A DNA stretch of 64,000 nt. Source: Agapetus fuscipes. Lineage: Eukaryota; Arthropoda; Insecta; Trichoptera; Glossosomatidae. The translations under genes were made by a program, and so were the position numbers. How positions within the stretch are numbered: the first letter of the stretch is position 1; each line of letters opens with the position of its first letter. The DNA is taken from assembly GCA_951799405.1 (NCBI GenBank), contig OX637353.1:12462001-12526000 (forward strand). The letters run 5' to 3'. This document shows, piece after piece, positions 11,975 to 21,786 of the stretch. The notes under the pieces are model-generated. The model was not told the DNA's origin and ran no database searches. It worked only from the letters and a program-made list of their open reading frames with translations.

Positions 11975-12590
11975 ATGGATCCACAAGGATGGTTTGAAGG
12001 TCATAGGTGATGTCTTGCAATACTTCTTGAGTATTTTTGGAGATAATGGGTTCACAAGGATGGTTTGAAGGTCAGGTGATGTCTTGCAATACTTCTTGAG
12101 TATTTTTGGAGATAATGGGTTCACAAGGATGGTTTGAAGGTCAGGTGATGTCTTGCAATACTTCTTGAGTATTTTTGGAGATAATGGGTTCACAAGGATG
12201 GTTTGAAGGTCAGGTGATGTCTTGCAATACTTCTTGAGTATTTTTGGAGATAATGGGTTCACAAGGATGGTTTGAAGGTCAGGTGATGTCTTGCAATACT
12301 TCTTGAGTATTTTTGGAGATAATGGGTTCACAAGGATGGTTTGAAGGTCAGGTGATGTCTTGCAATACTTCTTGAGTGTTTTTGGAGAGAATGGGTTCAC
12401 AAGGATGGTTTGAAGGTCAGGTGATGTCTTGCAATACTTCTTGAGTGTTTTTGGAGAGAATGGGTTCACAAGGATGGTTTGAAGGTCAGGTGATGTCTTG
12501 CAATACTTCTTGAGTGTTTTTGGAGAGAATGGGTTCACAAGGATGGTTTGAAGGTCATAGGAGATGTCTTGCAATACTTCTTGAGTGTTT
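11975..12590 (-). repeat. 69-bp minisatellite, about 9 units, at the start of intron 1
   Basis: The 69-bp unit (on plus: GGTGATGTCTTGCAATACTT ... TTGGAGATAATGGGTTCACA ... GGTTTGAAGGTC) repeats about nine times. Two variant blocks are homogenised: units nearest the exon read GTGTTTTTGGAGAGAATGGG, distal units GTATTTTTGGAGATAATGGG. The outermost units carry a 2-bp insertion (GGTCATAGG against GGTCAGG). On the minus strand the unit encodes 23 residues containing [10 protein letters not shown] and LKKYCKTS, open in frame. The array begins within about 10 bp of the splice donor. Confidence 0.9.
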
Positions 12591-12598
12591 TCTTTTAC

Positions 12599-12784
12599 CT
12601 TGTGCATGGGTGTGCCCCAAAAGTCGTTGAGGAATATGTTCTTGATGGGTGTGTGAGGTCGGAGATCTCGATTGTCTTTGATGGCGCTGATGTCATCAAA
12701 GACAAATCCGCAATAGATGCAGTTGTGATAGACCAGAAAGCAGATAATCACAATCACACCCGACAATAAGTACGAATAACCCAT
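12599..12784 (-). CDS. TMTC3: TMTC3-like protein, first coding exon
   Basis: Sixty-two codons from ATG (12,784-12,782; context AACAAAATGG) to a phase-0 donor, CACAAG|GTAAAA, at 12,599. The protein opens with a hydrophobic segment (residues about 5-20), then [20 protein letters not shown] and NDFWGTPMH. Those are the hallmark N-terminal features of the TMTC family, ER-membrane O-mannosyltransferases with C-terminal TPR repeats that modify cadherins and related proteins. The acidic DD pair in the first luminal loop is conserved in the family. The wording around CGFVFDD and FWGTPM fits TMTC3 better than TMTC1, 2 or 4, by recall and not by alignment. The frame stays open past the donor into the minisatellite, but the homology stops at the donor. 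The remaining exons were not found here. Confidence 0.85.
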
Positions 12785-13680
12785 TTTGTTAAACAATTTA
12801 AGTTATAATTTTATCTTAAAACATTTATTTCAATATATTTAAACACAAAACTAAGGTACACAGAGAATTCGAAATGACACACTATTTACTAATTTTTTTT
12901 CACATCAAGGCAAATATATTTTATTTAAGAATATATTTAAGTTTACTTTTGTTTTGTGGAATACGTTTGGGAAAATAGAAATGCAATTTTTACGATGTAA
13001 CAGCTGTTTTTAATGTTATTTTTTTTACTTATATGTGTGTTTGTTAATAGAAAATAATTATTTTATATTTTAACATTGAACACTAAAACTTATACGTATT
13101 AATTCAATAAGTTATCACATCTACTTATACAAACAAAAAAAAAAAATAAGTACACTCGTTTTAACATTACACGAAGATATTTTTTAATCAACTCAAATTG
13201 AAATACGTACAACAGACAACACTTAGTAATTAAAAATATTTAAATTATGTAAATGTAAAACACTTTTAATTATATTTTTATCCCACGTTAGGACCCGAAA
13301 TCGTGGGAGCTCGAGTTCAGGTAGTAGTAGGTGATACCTATGTTTTGACAGATGGGCAAAAAACACACGCGCGGATCTTCTCAAATATAAAAGCAAAACA
13401 AAACAATGGTTTACTGATATTAAGACAGTTTTTTATAGTGCACAATTTATTAGTCAAGATTATTATAACACTTTAATGCTTGTACGTAATTTCTGGTGTT
13501 GGGGGCAATGATCTCGCTTGCGCCAACACGGGTTGAAAATACAAGATTCTCTGTCAGAAAACACATTTTATTTTGTTGATTTACCAAAAAACCAAGTTCC
13601 ACTGTTGTTAGAGGTTGCGTTTTGATTGGATGTCTGTTTATTTGCGTCACTTTAGGTATATTATTTTCATGAAACGTCGT
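12785..13680. other. Upstream region of the TMTC3-like exon
   Basis: AT-rich, probably 5' UTR or 5' intron plus spacer. A short inverted repeat, CCCACG...CGTGGG, lies at 13,282-13,307. No coding exon recognised. Confidence 0.4.
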
Positions 13681-13684
13681 TTCT

Positions 13685-13865
13685 TTTGCAAGATGTCACA
13701 TTGGCTGGCCGGTGCGCCGGGCGTGCATCCTGCCGCCATTATGGTTCGCGGGCGACTGGTGGAGCGCGTCACGTGACTGCTCGTTTTGTCGTTGCCCGGT
13801 TTTGCCGCGCAGGCGCGCTGCGGTCGCCGCCCCAGCCTGGCAATGGTATGCTCGTCATACAAACT
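13685..13865 (-). promoter_or_regulatory. Candidate promoter of the TMTC3-like gene
   Basis: A sharply GC- and CpG-rich island in AT-rich DNA, 0.9-1.1 kb upstream of the ATG. Read on the minus strand it contains a palindromic E-box GTCACGTGAC (13,768-13,777), a YY1-like CCATAATGGCGGC (13,733-13,745) and a CCAAT box (AGCCAATGTG, about 13,697-13,706), in an order running towards the gene. Such clusters mark housekeeping-type promoters. Start site and activity are inferred. Confidence 0.45.
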
Positions 13866-14043
13866 TGATAAGGGTTTATTTTTTATGATAATAATAATTA
13901 TTATGAATCTGTATCATACGTTTTCGATATATTTTTTTCAATTCATTCTATTCTGAAATATGTTTTATTTCAATTTATAAAATCTGTTACGGTTTCTGTA
14001 TCCTGCCGCCGTTTCACTTGGGTGGCCGGTACCTCCGCAACTG

Positions 14044-14110
14044 CGTCTTCCTTTTTCTGTCTTTGCATATCTCTTTCATCTCTTCAACATTCATAACTTT
14101 TTTCATACAC
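14044..14110 (-). mobile_element. LINE-E coding scrap
   Basis: TTCTGTCTTTGCATATCTC and CATAACTTTTTTCATACAC match the MKEVCKDRKK and CMKKVM coding part of LINE-E in reverse. About 170 bp separate it from the C element that follows. Confidence 0.55.
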
Positions 14111-14285
14111 TATGATTAGTCAAATTTCGCTATTTTTTCAAAGCAAATTAAGTCAGTAGATATTAAAAACAAATAAACAGTATTTTATTTTACTTCACCA
14201 TCACCAATATACAAATACTTTATCTCTAGAAGGCAATTAACTGTTTATATTTATTTATTTATTAACAACAAAATATCATTATTTA

Positions 14286-14510
14286 TAATCGATAATCTAA
14301 GTTGCAAAGATATGTGAACATTTAAAAAATAACATTAAATGCATGCCCACAAACACACTCGAGTAAGTTCGCACTTACAATTTCAAATCCAATCTTCAAA
14401 TGAACCTACACCCTGCAACTTTTCCCGATCTTCCCTGAAACAGGAGTGATAACTACAAAACATTTTTTACAGTATGGTTGGTCAGCATCATACCAACCAG
14501 TAAGTCAATG
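14286..14510 (-). repeat. C element
   Basis: Tail ATAATCTAAGTTGCAAAGAT, body CCTTCCCTGAAACAGGAGTG, head GTATGGTTGGTCAGC ... TAAGTCAATG. Possibly the 3' end of the LINE-E scrap at 14,044. Confidence 0.75.
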
Positions 14511-14570
14511 AAACTGCGATGTATAATTACTTTAAATATTATTATTTCTCCCCAGGAGCATACCCTCGGT

Positions 14571-14660
14571 TAGTATGCAGTGCGCGGTGTTTTTCTTTAC
14601 GGCGCATGCGCAGTGCGTCACTCGCGTGAAATGTGTTCTCACTTCCTACTAGCCGGGTTG
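14571..14660. promoter_or_regulatory. GC-rich patch with an NRF1-type palindrome
   Basis: Contains the perfect palindrome GCGCATGCGC (14,602-14,611), a classic NRF1-type site, followed by CAGTGCGTCACTCGCGTG. It could be a second promoter element for the TMTC3-like gene, or a CpG-rich repeat remnant. Confidence 0.3.
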
Positions 14661-15205
14661 CACCCGCTGACATCGACACATTCTCAATCAAAACGTTGAG
14701 ATGGACGGTCGTGGTGGGGGTGACACCCTTTTATTAAAAAAAAATACAAAATATTGTACAACGGAATACGAGCTATCATAATTGTAGGTACACATATCGA
14801 CGGTTAAAGTCAGTAGGGCATAAGCGACAAAAACTAAATTGTTCAAGAGAGCAGTTCAAAGTTTGAGAAAGCAAAAAATGGTATAACTCTTTTATTTTTT
14901 TACGTTAAAATCAAAACAGCTCTAAATTTTTTTTAAAATAGAGACATTTATTGGCATTCATATTAATGTGGTTTTATGATGTTTTACGATTTTTTTGATG
15001 TCACAAGCGCCTTTAGGACAAAAAAAACCATAATCTTGTCGGTTGCACTAAATCCATACTTTTAAAACGTAGTGGTTTGCTTGCACATAAACAACAAAAC
15101 AATTATCGTAGAGCTATGGGAGTTAGCGCATTAGAAAGAGCGGAAAATTTTGAGTAGGATAGCATTCATTACTCATTTTTGACCAAAACGTCGCTTAGGC
15201 ACTTC
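14661..15205. other. Unassigned spacer
   Basis: AT-rich, no recognised family and no convincing ORF. Confidence 0.45.
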
Positions 15206-15522
15206 CTTTTTTTTTAAGAAATCCTGTGCGGGAGACTCCCTTGATTCTAGAGACTCTAGGGGTCTATGACACTTGTGTTAGTGCCGCAGAGATGTACGAG
15301 CTTGGTCGTCGCTACAAAACGCCAATGCTCAAGCATGACCCAGTTGCTGTAAGGCTGGATGGACCTTTGGTGACCGGTCATTGGTAAAGGTTTAAGAATT
15401 TTTCAACCCCGCGAAGAGCAAATTTGAAAATACTAATGGTATATTTTTTGTGCTCCGCCGGGATTCGAACCCACAATCTTCCCATTTAAAGTCCGCAGTG
15501 ATACCACTGAGCTACGGACTAC
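15206..15522 (-). repeat. A-SINE, tail type 1, near full length
   Basis: Reading the minus strand: tRNA-like head (CCGTAGCTCAGTGGTATCAC, B box GGTTCGAATCC), body (TTTGCTCTTCGCGGGGTTGA; GGTCCATCCAGCCTTACAGC), then the type-1 tail with GTGTCATAGACCCCTAGAGT and GGAGTCTCCCGCACAGGATT, ending in an A-run (T-run on plus). Confidence 0.85.
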
Positions 15523-15539
15523 ATCCTCTTTCAAATTAC

Positions 15540-15645
15540 ATTATTCCTTTACCCATTCATTCCTAACACTATCCTTCAGAGTTTTTTCTGTAACCCTTCT
15601 CAAATGCTTCATTTCCACCTTAGATAATAGATTACAGAAACATTA
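15540..15645 (-). pseudogene. Non-LTR reverse transcriptase fragment
   Basis: The minus strand encodes VEMKHLRRVTEKTL and DSVRNEWVKE, resembling the RR...DRVRNE segment after the RT thumb in several LINE clades. Possibly an upstream part of LINE-E. About 35 codons, directly abutting the A-SINE head. Confidence 0.45.
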
Positions 15646-16106
15646 GTCCCATGTGTTAGCTTGCTTCAACACTGAAGTCTAGTTTCATTTAACGCTTCAG
15701 CGATTCCCACTGTTGTGCAAACAATCCGGGTAAGGGGTGGCCAGAGTCGCGCCACAGGAAAAAAAACAATTTCAAATACTTGAGCATCTAAAAAACAATA
15801 ATGCCACAGCTTGTGGACGTCAAACACTCAAACAGAACAAGCGAGAACATTGTAACAGAACAAACAAAATTGCACCCTATAATATGTTGGCGAAAGTCTA
15901 CGTATTAACTCAAAGATTGCGTTTTGTAAAATTAAATGGAAAATAAAAAAGCTCCTCTAGTGAAAGTTGTTGTTTTGATTACAATTTTGTGATACGCTAT
16001 GGTTAAGGTTGACCACTCGTATCGTGTTCACATGTCAGATAAACTGGAGGTCAAAATATTACCGCCACAAAGGGTGCGACAAAAAAATAGGAAATAGAAT
16101 TGTATG
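15646..16106. other. Unassigned spacer
   Basis: Nothing recognised. A 69-codon ORF at 15,737-15,946 has no visible domain. Confidence 0.4.
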
Positions 16107-16325
16107 TTTCTTAACTTACAGGTTGGTATGCGGCTGACCACCCATGCTGTAGAAATTGGTGCAGGAGATGCAGGGTGTATGTCCATTTGAGATTTGAATG
16201 TTTATGTTGTGGGTTTACATGCGGCGTTTTTAAGCGTACACGTGTCTGCTTGTGAGAATGTATTTAATGTGAATCTCCAATGTTACATATTATCTTTGCA
16301 ACTTAGATTAGATTAGATTAGAAGA
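16107..16325 (+). repeat. C element, internal deletion
   Basis: Head TTAACTTACAGGTTGGTATG, lacks the CCAATGTCACCCC block, tail ends CTTAGATTAGATTAGATTAG. Confidence 0.75.
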
Positions 16326-16409
16326 GTGTAAAGACGGCGGTTATCTATAATCTTAGTACCAGAGATAAATCAACATTTTGTCCCCATCGTGCTTGTTTGT
16401 ATCATATCC

Positions 16410-16556
16410 ATCAGAGTTAATCGTGCCGTTGCTTTCACTTCACGGGAAGGCCTTTCGCCACTTGAGAAAATATATAGCTTTGCATGAGCGTCCATGTGCT
16501 GTAAGTCCTTGCACATACATACAGGACGGGTACGAGGAGGGTTTGAGCATACTAAG
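16410..16556 (+). mobile_element. 5'-truncated copy of the R1/Jockey-type element 3' end
   Basis: Some 130 bp (CGTGCCGTTGCTTTCACTTC, GGCCTTTCGCCACTTGAG, AGGACGGGTACGAGGAGGG) match the 3' flank of the retrotransposon at 51,007-51,136. In that copy the sequence lies between the ORF2 stop and the element's 3' boundary, so this is best read as its 3' UTR. Confidence 0.6.
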
Positions 16557-16561
16557 GTCAT

Positions 16562-16785
16562 ACTGGTAATGTTTTTATGTGTACTGGACCAATGTTTCTT
16601 ATGAAAAATGGAAAATTGATTTCAAAAATATTTTAAGCAATTTTCACATTATCGTGTTTTACGTTTTTTCTTAGCTCAGATTGTGGAGAATGTGGTTGTT
16701 AAGACAATTTCATTGAAAAGTCATCTTTAAATCAAATGGTAGATAAGCCAATCAAGCATTGGAAGGACAATTTAATATTCATACC
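16562..16785 (-). mobile_element. D-MITE copy
   Basis: GTACTGGACCAATGTTTCTT, CTCAGATTGTGGAGAATGTG, and a degraded TIR GGTAGATAAGCCAATCAAGC. One end lacks its terminus. Confidence 0.7.
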
Positions 16786-17091
16786 TAGTGCATGTCTATT
16801 TTTTATTGAGTCTTTTTTTTACAACATAGTAGGATGATATTAAAAATGACGTATGATTCGTATATTTTAGTTTTTTTTTTTCGTTTCGAGTAAAGTTCAG
16901 ATCCTGTGCAAAATACAAATACACATGAGAGACCTGTATGTTGGCATTGGATGTGTTTGTTAAGCCTTTCGGTGTGTTTTTTCTCTACGAGTCAAGTCGC
17001 CAGTGGCCCAGGGGGTAGGAAGCTCCCATAGCCCTTTCAGAACTGAAAAATAAAAAGTATTTTTTTTCTCGGTTTTTCTTGATAATACACA
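16786..17091. other. Unassigned spacer
   Basis: AT-rich; nothing recognised. Confidence 0.4.
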
Positions 17092-17190
17092 TCTTTTCGG
17101 CCACCTGTCATGATCTTACCTTGTGACGTGACCAGCCCAGTGCCACTTTAAGAAGGCTACATGCTGCATGACATCAGTGACACAATTGTT
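17092..17190 (-). pseudogene. RTE-type reverse transcriptase scrap
   Basis: The minus strand encodes a degraded version of VTDVMQ...KWxWAGHVxRxDHDRW, the same segment seen more completely at 21,787-22,256 and 31,175-31,622. Confidence 0.6.
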
Positions 17191-17202
17191 TTGCCCTTTT
17201 GT

Positions 17203-17690
17203 TTGATGATGATGAGTTGATGATTTCTTTAAAGCGCCATTTCGTGATGTAGTCACTCCAAGGGCGCTTGTGCAAATAATGCCAGAAATTTGGTTGTCTT
17301 CAGTGATTTCCGGAACTTTCCATGGTCCTCTAGATCTCTCACATGATGTGGCAGGTGGTTCCAGGCTAGAGGACCAGCAACTGCAAATGCACGCTCTCCA
17401 AACATTGTGTTAACTCTTCTTATCAGTTCTTTAATCTTTAATTTGGCTCCAGTTTCAGCCGAGAGCAGTGTTAGGCTTTTTTGGCGAGGGTGACTGGTTT
17501 GATTAAATCAGCGAGATAAATGGGTGTTTTTTTCAAATAAAGTTTTGTGGACCATCGTGCACACTTTAAGCTCGATGCGCTCCGGGATACGGATCTTTCC
17601 AAGTCTTTGGCGGATACTGGAAGCACGCATGACTCAAAGACCCTGCGTTTCAGGTTAGATGGTCCTGGACCATTAAATGGTGCCACAGGA
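17203..17690 (-). pseudogene. CR1/L2-like LINE 3' end, plus RTE scrap
   Basis: Minus strand, upstream to downstream: NLKRRVFESCVLP (an RTE-like fragment near 17,610-17,660), then KTPIYLADLIKPV, then an AFAVAGPLAWNHLPHHVR-like segment and a 3' UTR ending in ATC repeats (GATGATGATGAG on plus). The same LINE is present, with an insertion, at 993-1,775. This uninterrupted copy supplies the empty-site comparison for the 1,161-1,590 element. Coding is broken by stops. Confidence 0.65.
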
Positions 17691-17699
17691 AAGAAATCA

Positions 17700-18484
17700 T
17701 CCATCATCATCATCATTAACAGATATTTTCGTGTCATTGAGGATGTAGCCCAAATTTCCGAAAGCTGCCCATTTCAGTTTTCACTCACTTTCACTGTGCT
17801 CTATATCTTCCCTGTATTTTTCTATTTACGCAATCGAGGTGAGTATCCGCATTATTTTAAGCTCAAAGTAGGTGTACACCTCTGTTTACCCGCCGACCAT
17901 TGTAAAACGTGTTTCGACTCGATCTGACCGGATTTTATTTCACTGCGAAATGTTATAAATTTCGCAATGAAATATTTATTATGAATTTCAGGAATCGTTT
18001 GCTTGGTTTATCGCTGTGCGGGTGAAATGTGTCGTTTAACATTTCAATACTACGATTTGTCAGTGTGATAATTTACAGAAAGGACATTTTTCAATATTAT
18101 GTTTGGTCTGAATTAAATATAATTAATATTAAAAGAAGAAGAAAACGATTCTGACATCTAATATCATTTTGCTTAACAACTAAAAAGATAAAAGAGAAAG
18201 AAGACTTGTCGGACGTCTTATGTCATTTTTTAATAGTAATTTTTTTTTGTGTTTTGGCTGCCCTTCTGTCAACATGTGTTTGCGGCAGTGAGCCAAATAA
18301 ATGGCGTGTTGAAAATACATCAAGTTTGATTTCTGCGAGTTGTAGTCCTCTCCAGATTTGCCCAGGATTCCTTTCTTCCCTACCATCTTTTCTGATTCCG
18401 ACATCCGAACCAGTTTACATCATTTTTAGACCATTATTTAATATTTTTTGTTCCTTTACTTCAGGCGCGTGCATTGGGTATAGC
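17700..18484. other. Unassigned spacer
   Basis: Two overlapping ORFs (99 and 74 codons, opposite strands) at 18,180-18,505 show no recognisable domain and are regarded as chance. Confidence 0.4.
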
Positions 18485-18606
18485 AACATATCTAATCTTA
18501 TCTAATCTAATCTAAGTTGCAAAATAGACATAACATTAAAGATTCACATTATATGCACTTTCACAAACATACATGCACAAGTTCGCGCTTAAACATGCCG
18601 CACGCT
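18485..18606 (-). repeat. C element 3' half
   Basis: ATCTTATCTAATCTAATCTA tail, GTTGCAAAATAGACATAAC, then AAGTTCGCGCTTAAACATGC; the head is missing. Confidence 0.75.
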
Positions 18607-19129
18607 CAACTCGTGAAGACAAAGTTTGTGTTTACTTTTAAGTTTTTAATTAATTTATATGTTTTTTCATACAAATTCTTCATCAACAAACACGGAATGT
18701 GGTCATAACTTGAAACCTACGTTTCCACAGGATGAATCGCATATAATTTTCAGACCCCAGAAGGTCCGGTATTTGGTAACGACTTGTTGAGTGCCCCTGT
18801 AATGGTGGCGGTGTGAAAGGTTGCGTCCGGGACCCCCAAAAGTTGCGACCTTAAAAGTGCCTTTAGTATTTAACTTTTGTTTTGAATGTATGACAAAACA
18901 TTATGCGGACAAGAATGCCATCACTGTTAATCTCATCATTATTTTGTGAAGATATTTAACTCTGTATTTTCATTGCAATTTTTTGTATAATTCTTTCAGT
19001 CAAATGATTAGATAAAAAATACTTAATACAAACCGTTTATAATTGATTGAGGTTTTTTTTTCTCGGCCAAAGCCCGGAAGAACTATATCAAGCATTATCA
19101 ATTGAAAATCAATAATAAATCATTTAATA
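18607..19129. other. Unassigned spacer
   Basis: Contains a GC-richer patch near 18,740-18,850 without identifiable content. Confidence 0.4.
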
Positions 19130-19366
19130 TTAAATACCAGCAAGGTTTACTTAGCCTTCACAAGAAATGTGTACACTGTACAGCCACCTAGGGAGCTTAA
19201 GGAAATCCCCCTCTTCAACCAAAATGGTTGGCGTAAAGCCGGCCCTCTTACCTGTAAACATAAATAGCTTTGAATCCTCACATGTGATCCTTTCGGGGAA
19301 AATGCAGCTAAGAAGTTACACTTTTTTTTGTTGCTTAGTAGCATAAGTAGCGTAGCTTTTTAATCC
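19130..19366 (+). repeat. B-SINE, 5'-truncated
   Basis: Begins ATACCAGCAAGG inside the body and runs through CACAAGAAATGTGTACAC, AAGCCGGCCCTCTTACCTG and GATCCTTTCGGGGAAAATGC to a T-run. The tRNA-like head is absent. Confidence 0.75.
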
Positions 19367-19576
19367 TAGCTTTAAAACAAAAGAAGAGAGAAGTAGTATT
19401 TTTTTAGTGATCCATTAACGCCCAAGCCCTGAAACCGACAAGACAGAAGTTACATAGTGAACCATATTATGTAATCAACTTGTTAACAACAACAAAAATA
19501 CTGTGAAGTAAATCCAATTGCAATTCTATGTAAAGTGAACCCGAAAAAAATCATAACAGTGTGAATAATAGTTATT

Positions 19577-19698
19577 TATGCCACTGCCAAGTAATGATAG
19601 TCTTTTTAACACGAGTGCTAGTTTGTGCCATGAGGCGCAGCCGAATGGCACAATAGAAAGCACGAGTGTTACAAAGACTAATTACGTGCAGTGGCATA
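19577..19698. repeat. Hairpin-forming element
   Basis: Nested inverted repeat: ATGCCACTGC...GCAGTGGCAT outside, then TAGTCTTT...AAAGACTA, then GTGCCAT...ATGGCAC inside, around a short loop (GAGGCGCAGCCGA). The direct repeat GTGAATAATAGT occurs on both sides (19,561-19,572 and about 19,738-19,749), which may be a target duplication for a roughly 165-bp insertion. Confidence 0.6.
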
Positions 19699-19824
19699 CA
19701 ATACTTTTTCTACGACCATGAGAGAATTAACAAAATAGTGAATAATAGTCATTATAATGTACTCGTCCATTTGAAGTAATTAAAACCTTACCTTTGTCAA
19801 AACGTGTGATTTATCATTCCCTTC

Positions 19825-20053
19825 GATTATCTAATCTAACCTAAGTTGTAAAAATAAATTATATTTAGGTTTCATATTGAATTCATGCCCACAAGCCGAC
19901 ACATATGTATAAGGTCGCGCTTTTACATCCTGCATATAAGCTTAAACATTCAAACCCAAAACTCAAATAAACATATGCCCTGCAGTTGTATTGGCAGGTG
20001 AACCAAATTTGTACAGCATAGGTGATCAACCTCATACTCACCTATTAACCAAG
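19825..20053 (-). repeat. C element, diverged
   Basis: ATTATCTAATCTAACCTAAG tail, AAACATATGCCCTGCAGTTG body (the CAGGGGTGAC region is deleted), head GTGATCAACCTCATACTC. Confidence 0.65.
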
Positions 20054-20243
20054 TAACTTTTTGAGTTTGTTTATTTTTTGCGGTGAAAATTTTTGTATTG
20101 TTTTCCTTTCAAGCCTTTTATTTTCCATTGAAAAAAGGAAAGCTTTATTTGGAGCAATCCGATAAATAAATTCGATAAATTTTAGCACTATTAACAATTT
20201 TTATTTGACTCTACACATAAAATATACTTATTTATTTTCATCT

Positions 20244-20400
20244 GAACAGGGCTGAAAGTCTCATCACCACGGTAATTCCTACCTACCGAATATCACTAAT
20301 ATTGTATGAAGCCTAATCAGCTGATCGCTTGCGGCCATCTTGGATTGACAGGTCTTCATACCCCCATACAAGGTTGACATTTGAAATTAAAAAATGGTTC
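20244..20400 (+). mobile_element. hAT-like MITE, one end
   Basis: CAGGGCTGAAAGTCTCATC, ACCACGGTAATTCCTACC and CTTGCGGCCATCTTGGATTG match the element at 29,807-29,973. The opposite terminus is not recognisable. Confidence 0.5.
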
Positions 20401-20587
20401 CAATTCTGACAATGCGCATGCGCACATGTTCATTTTAACACGGTTACCGGTTGCATAATGTAACATTATGCAACGGGTGTAGAAATGTATGGCATTGTGA
20501 TTGCGTTAGCCGTTTTGTAATTAGTAAATTACCAAATGGGAGTAGAAAAAATTGTTTTTGTAACAATTCCCAGCACACTGTCATCTA

Positions 20588-21192
20588 AAATCTATAATCT
20601 ATCTATAATCTATGTTGCAAGGATATATTCATTCAAAGCTCTCAGATGTATGCCCACAAACAAATACGTGTAGTTCGCGCTTACAAATGCTGATTGTGTA
20701 CTTACAAATAAAATCCAAACCTCAAATGAACATAAGCCCTGCAACTCTTGCCGACATTCCCTGAAACAGGGGTGACATTGGCAAAGTGAACCATTTTTTA
20801 CAGTATGGGTGGTCAACCTCATACCAACCTATAAGTCAAGGAATACGAGTAATAAATAACATTTAAGTATAAGAAAACAACAAAACCTTAAAAATAAATC
20901 TACACAAAAAAAGTCGAAATGTCTTTTGCAAAAAATGTAGCAAGCTAATAAACCAACATTACAAATCAGCATTGCAGATTAGCCGCCACTTCTTCCTGTC
21001 CTTGCATACTTCTTTCATTTCATCCAGAGTCATAACTTTTTTCATACAAGCTCTCCTTTTATTATGACTCTGGATATCCCATTCACTCGCTATTTCGAAA
21101 ATTTGGTCCATCCATACCTTTCTCGGTCTTCCTCTTCCACGACATCCATCAATTCTTGCAGCATATACTTTCTTCGTCATTCTTTTCATCAT
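20588..21192 (-). mobile_element. LINE-E 3' end with C element
   Basis: The minus strand 21,192-20,959 is open for 77 codons: KKVYAARIDG, CRGRGRPRKVWMDQI, WDIQSHNKRR, CMKKVMTLDEMKEVCKDRKK, WRLICNADL, stop. Then about 115 bp of 3' UTR and a near-consensus C element (20,843-20,588) with an ATAGATTATAGATT-type tail. This is the best preserved LINE-E C-terminus here. The conserved basic GRGRPRK segment lies downstream of the RT domain in many non-LTR elements; its function is unknown. Confidence 0.85.
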
Positions 21193-21483
21193 CGTTTTTT
21201 GTCATCAGAGGGTTAAATCACTGAAAAACTAGATAAAAATTATGTATCACACCGTCTTGATACAATTTTTTAGGCTATCGTCGCGGTAGTTATATTATTT
21301 TATTAGGGTCAACTTTAATGTTGCAACTACGCCACGATGTGACCAAAAATTACGTTAACCAATAAAAAAACCCAAATTAAATATCAACCCTTATTGTTAT
21401 GGATCAATTTGCGAGGCAGCGTGTATTTTTACGAGCGTCGTATCTTTCCGTGAAGGCGGTCAATTTGATGTCAAATTGCCCCG
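21193..21483. other. Unassigned spacer
   Basis: AT-rich; nothing recognised. Confidence 0.4.
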
Positions 21484-21615
21484 CCCAGTGCTGGTTTGGC
21501 TTATCCACCATTTCATTAAAAGATGACAATGAAATTGTCTAAAAAATCACATTCTACACAATCTGAGATAAGAAAACCATGTAAAATACGATACTGCGAG
21601 AGTTGATATATGTTT

Positions 21616-21715
21616 TATAGAATGAAAAAACGGAACAAATTTTACTGACCGTGCAAAAGAGAAGAACGATTTTCTCTACGTTTCGTCGGAGTCTACAAAG
21701 AAGAACCACGAAAAG
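21616..21715. mobile_element. Small insertion with a 12-bp direct repeat
   Basis: GTTGATATATGT is present on both sides (about 21,604-21,615 and 21,716-21,727) of a segment absent from other D-MITE copies. The insert (ACCGTGCAAAAGAGAAGAAC ... CTACGTTTCGTCGGAGTC) matches no named family here. It has no poly(A) or TIR that I can see. Confidence 0.5.
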
Positions 21716-21786
21716 TTGATATATGTATTTTTAAAATCAATTTCCAGTTTTCGTAAGACACATTGGCTCAGTACATATACAATCAT

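Noticed and set aside
11975..12590. CRISPR-like array
   Set aside because: Units are contiguous 69-bp copies with no distinct spacers, in a eukaryotic intron; it is a minisatellite.
11843..12598. Long minus-strand ORF continuing from the TMTC3-like exon through the minisatellite
   Set aside because: Homology stops at a good GT donor and the remainder is a tandem repeat with a multiple-of-three period, so the open frame is best explained as intron sequence.
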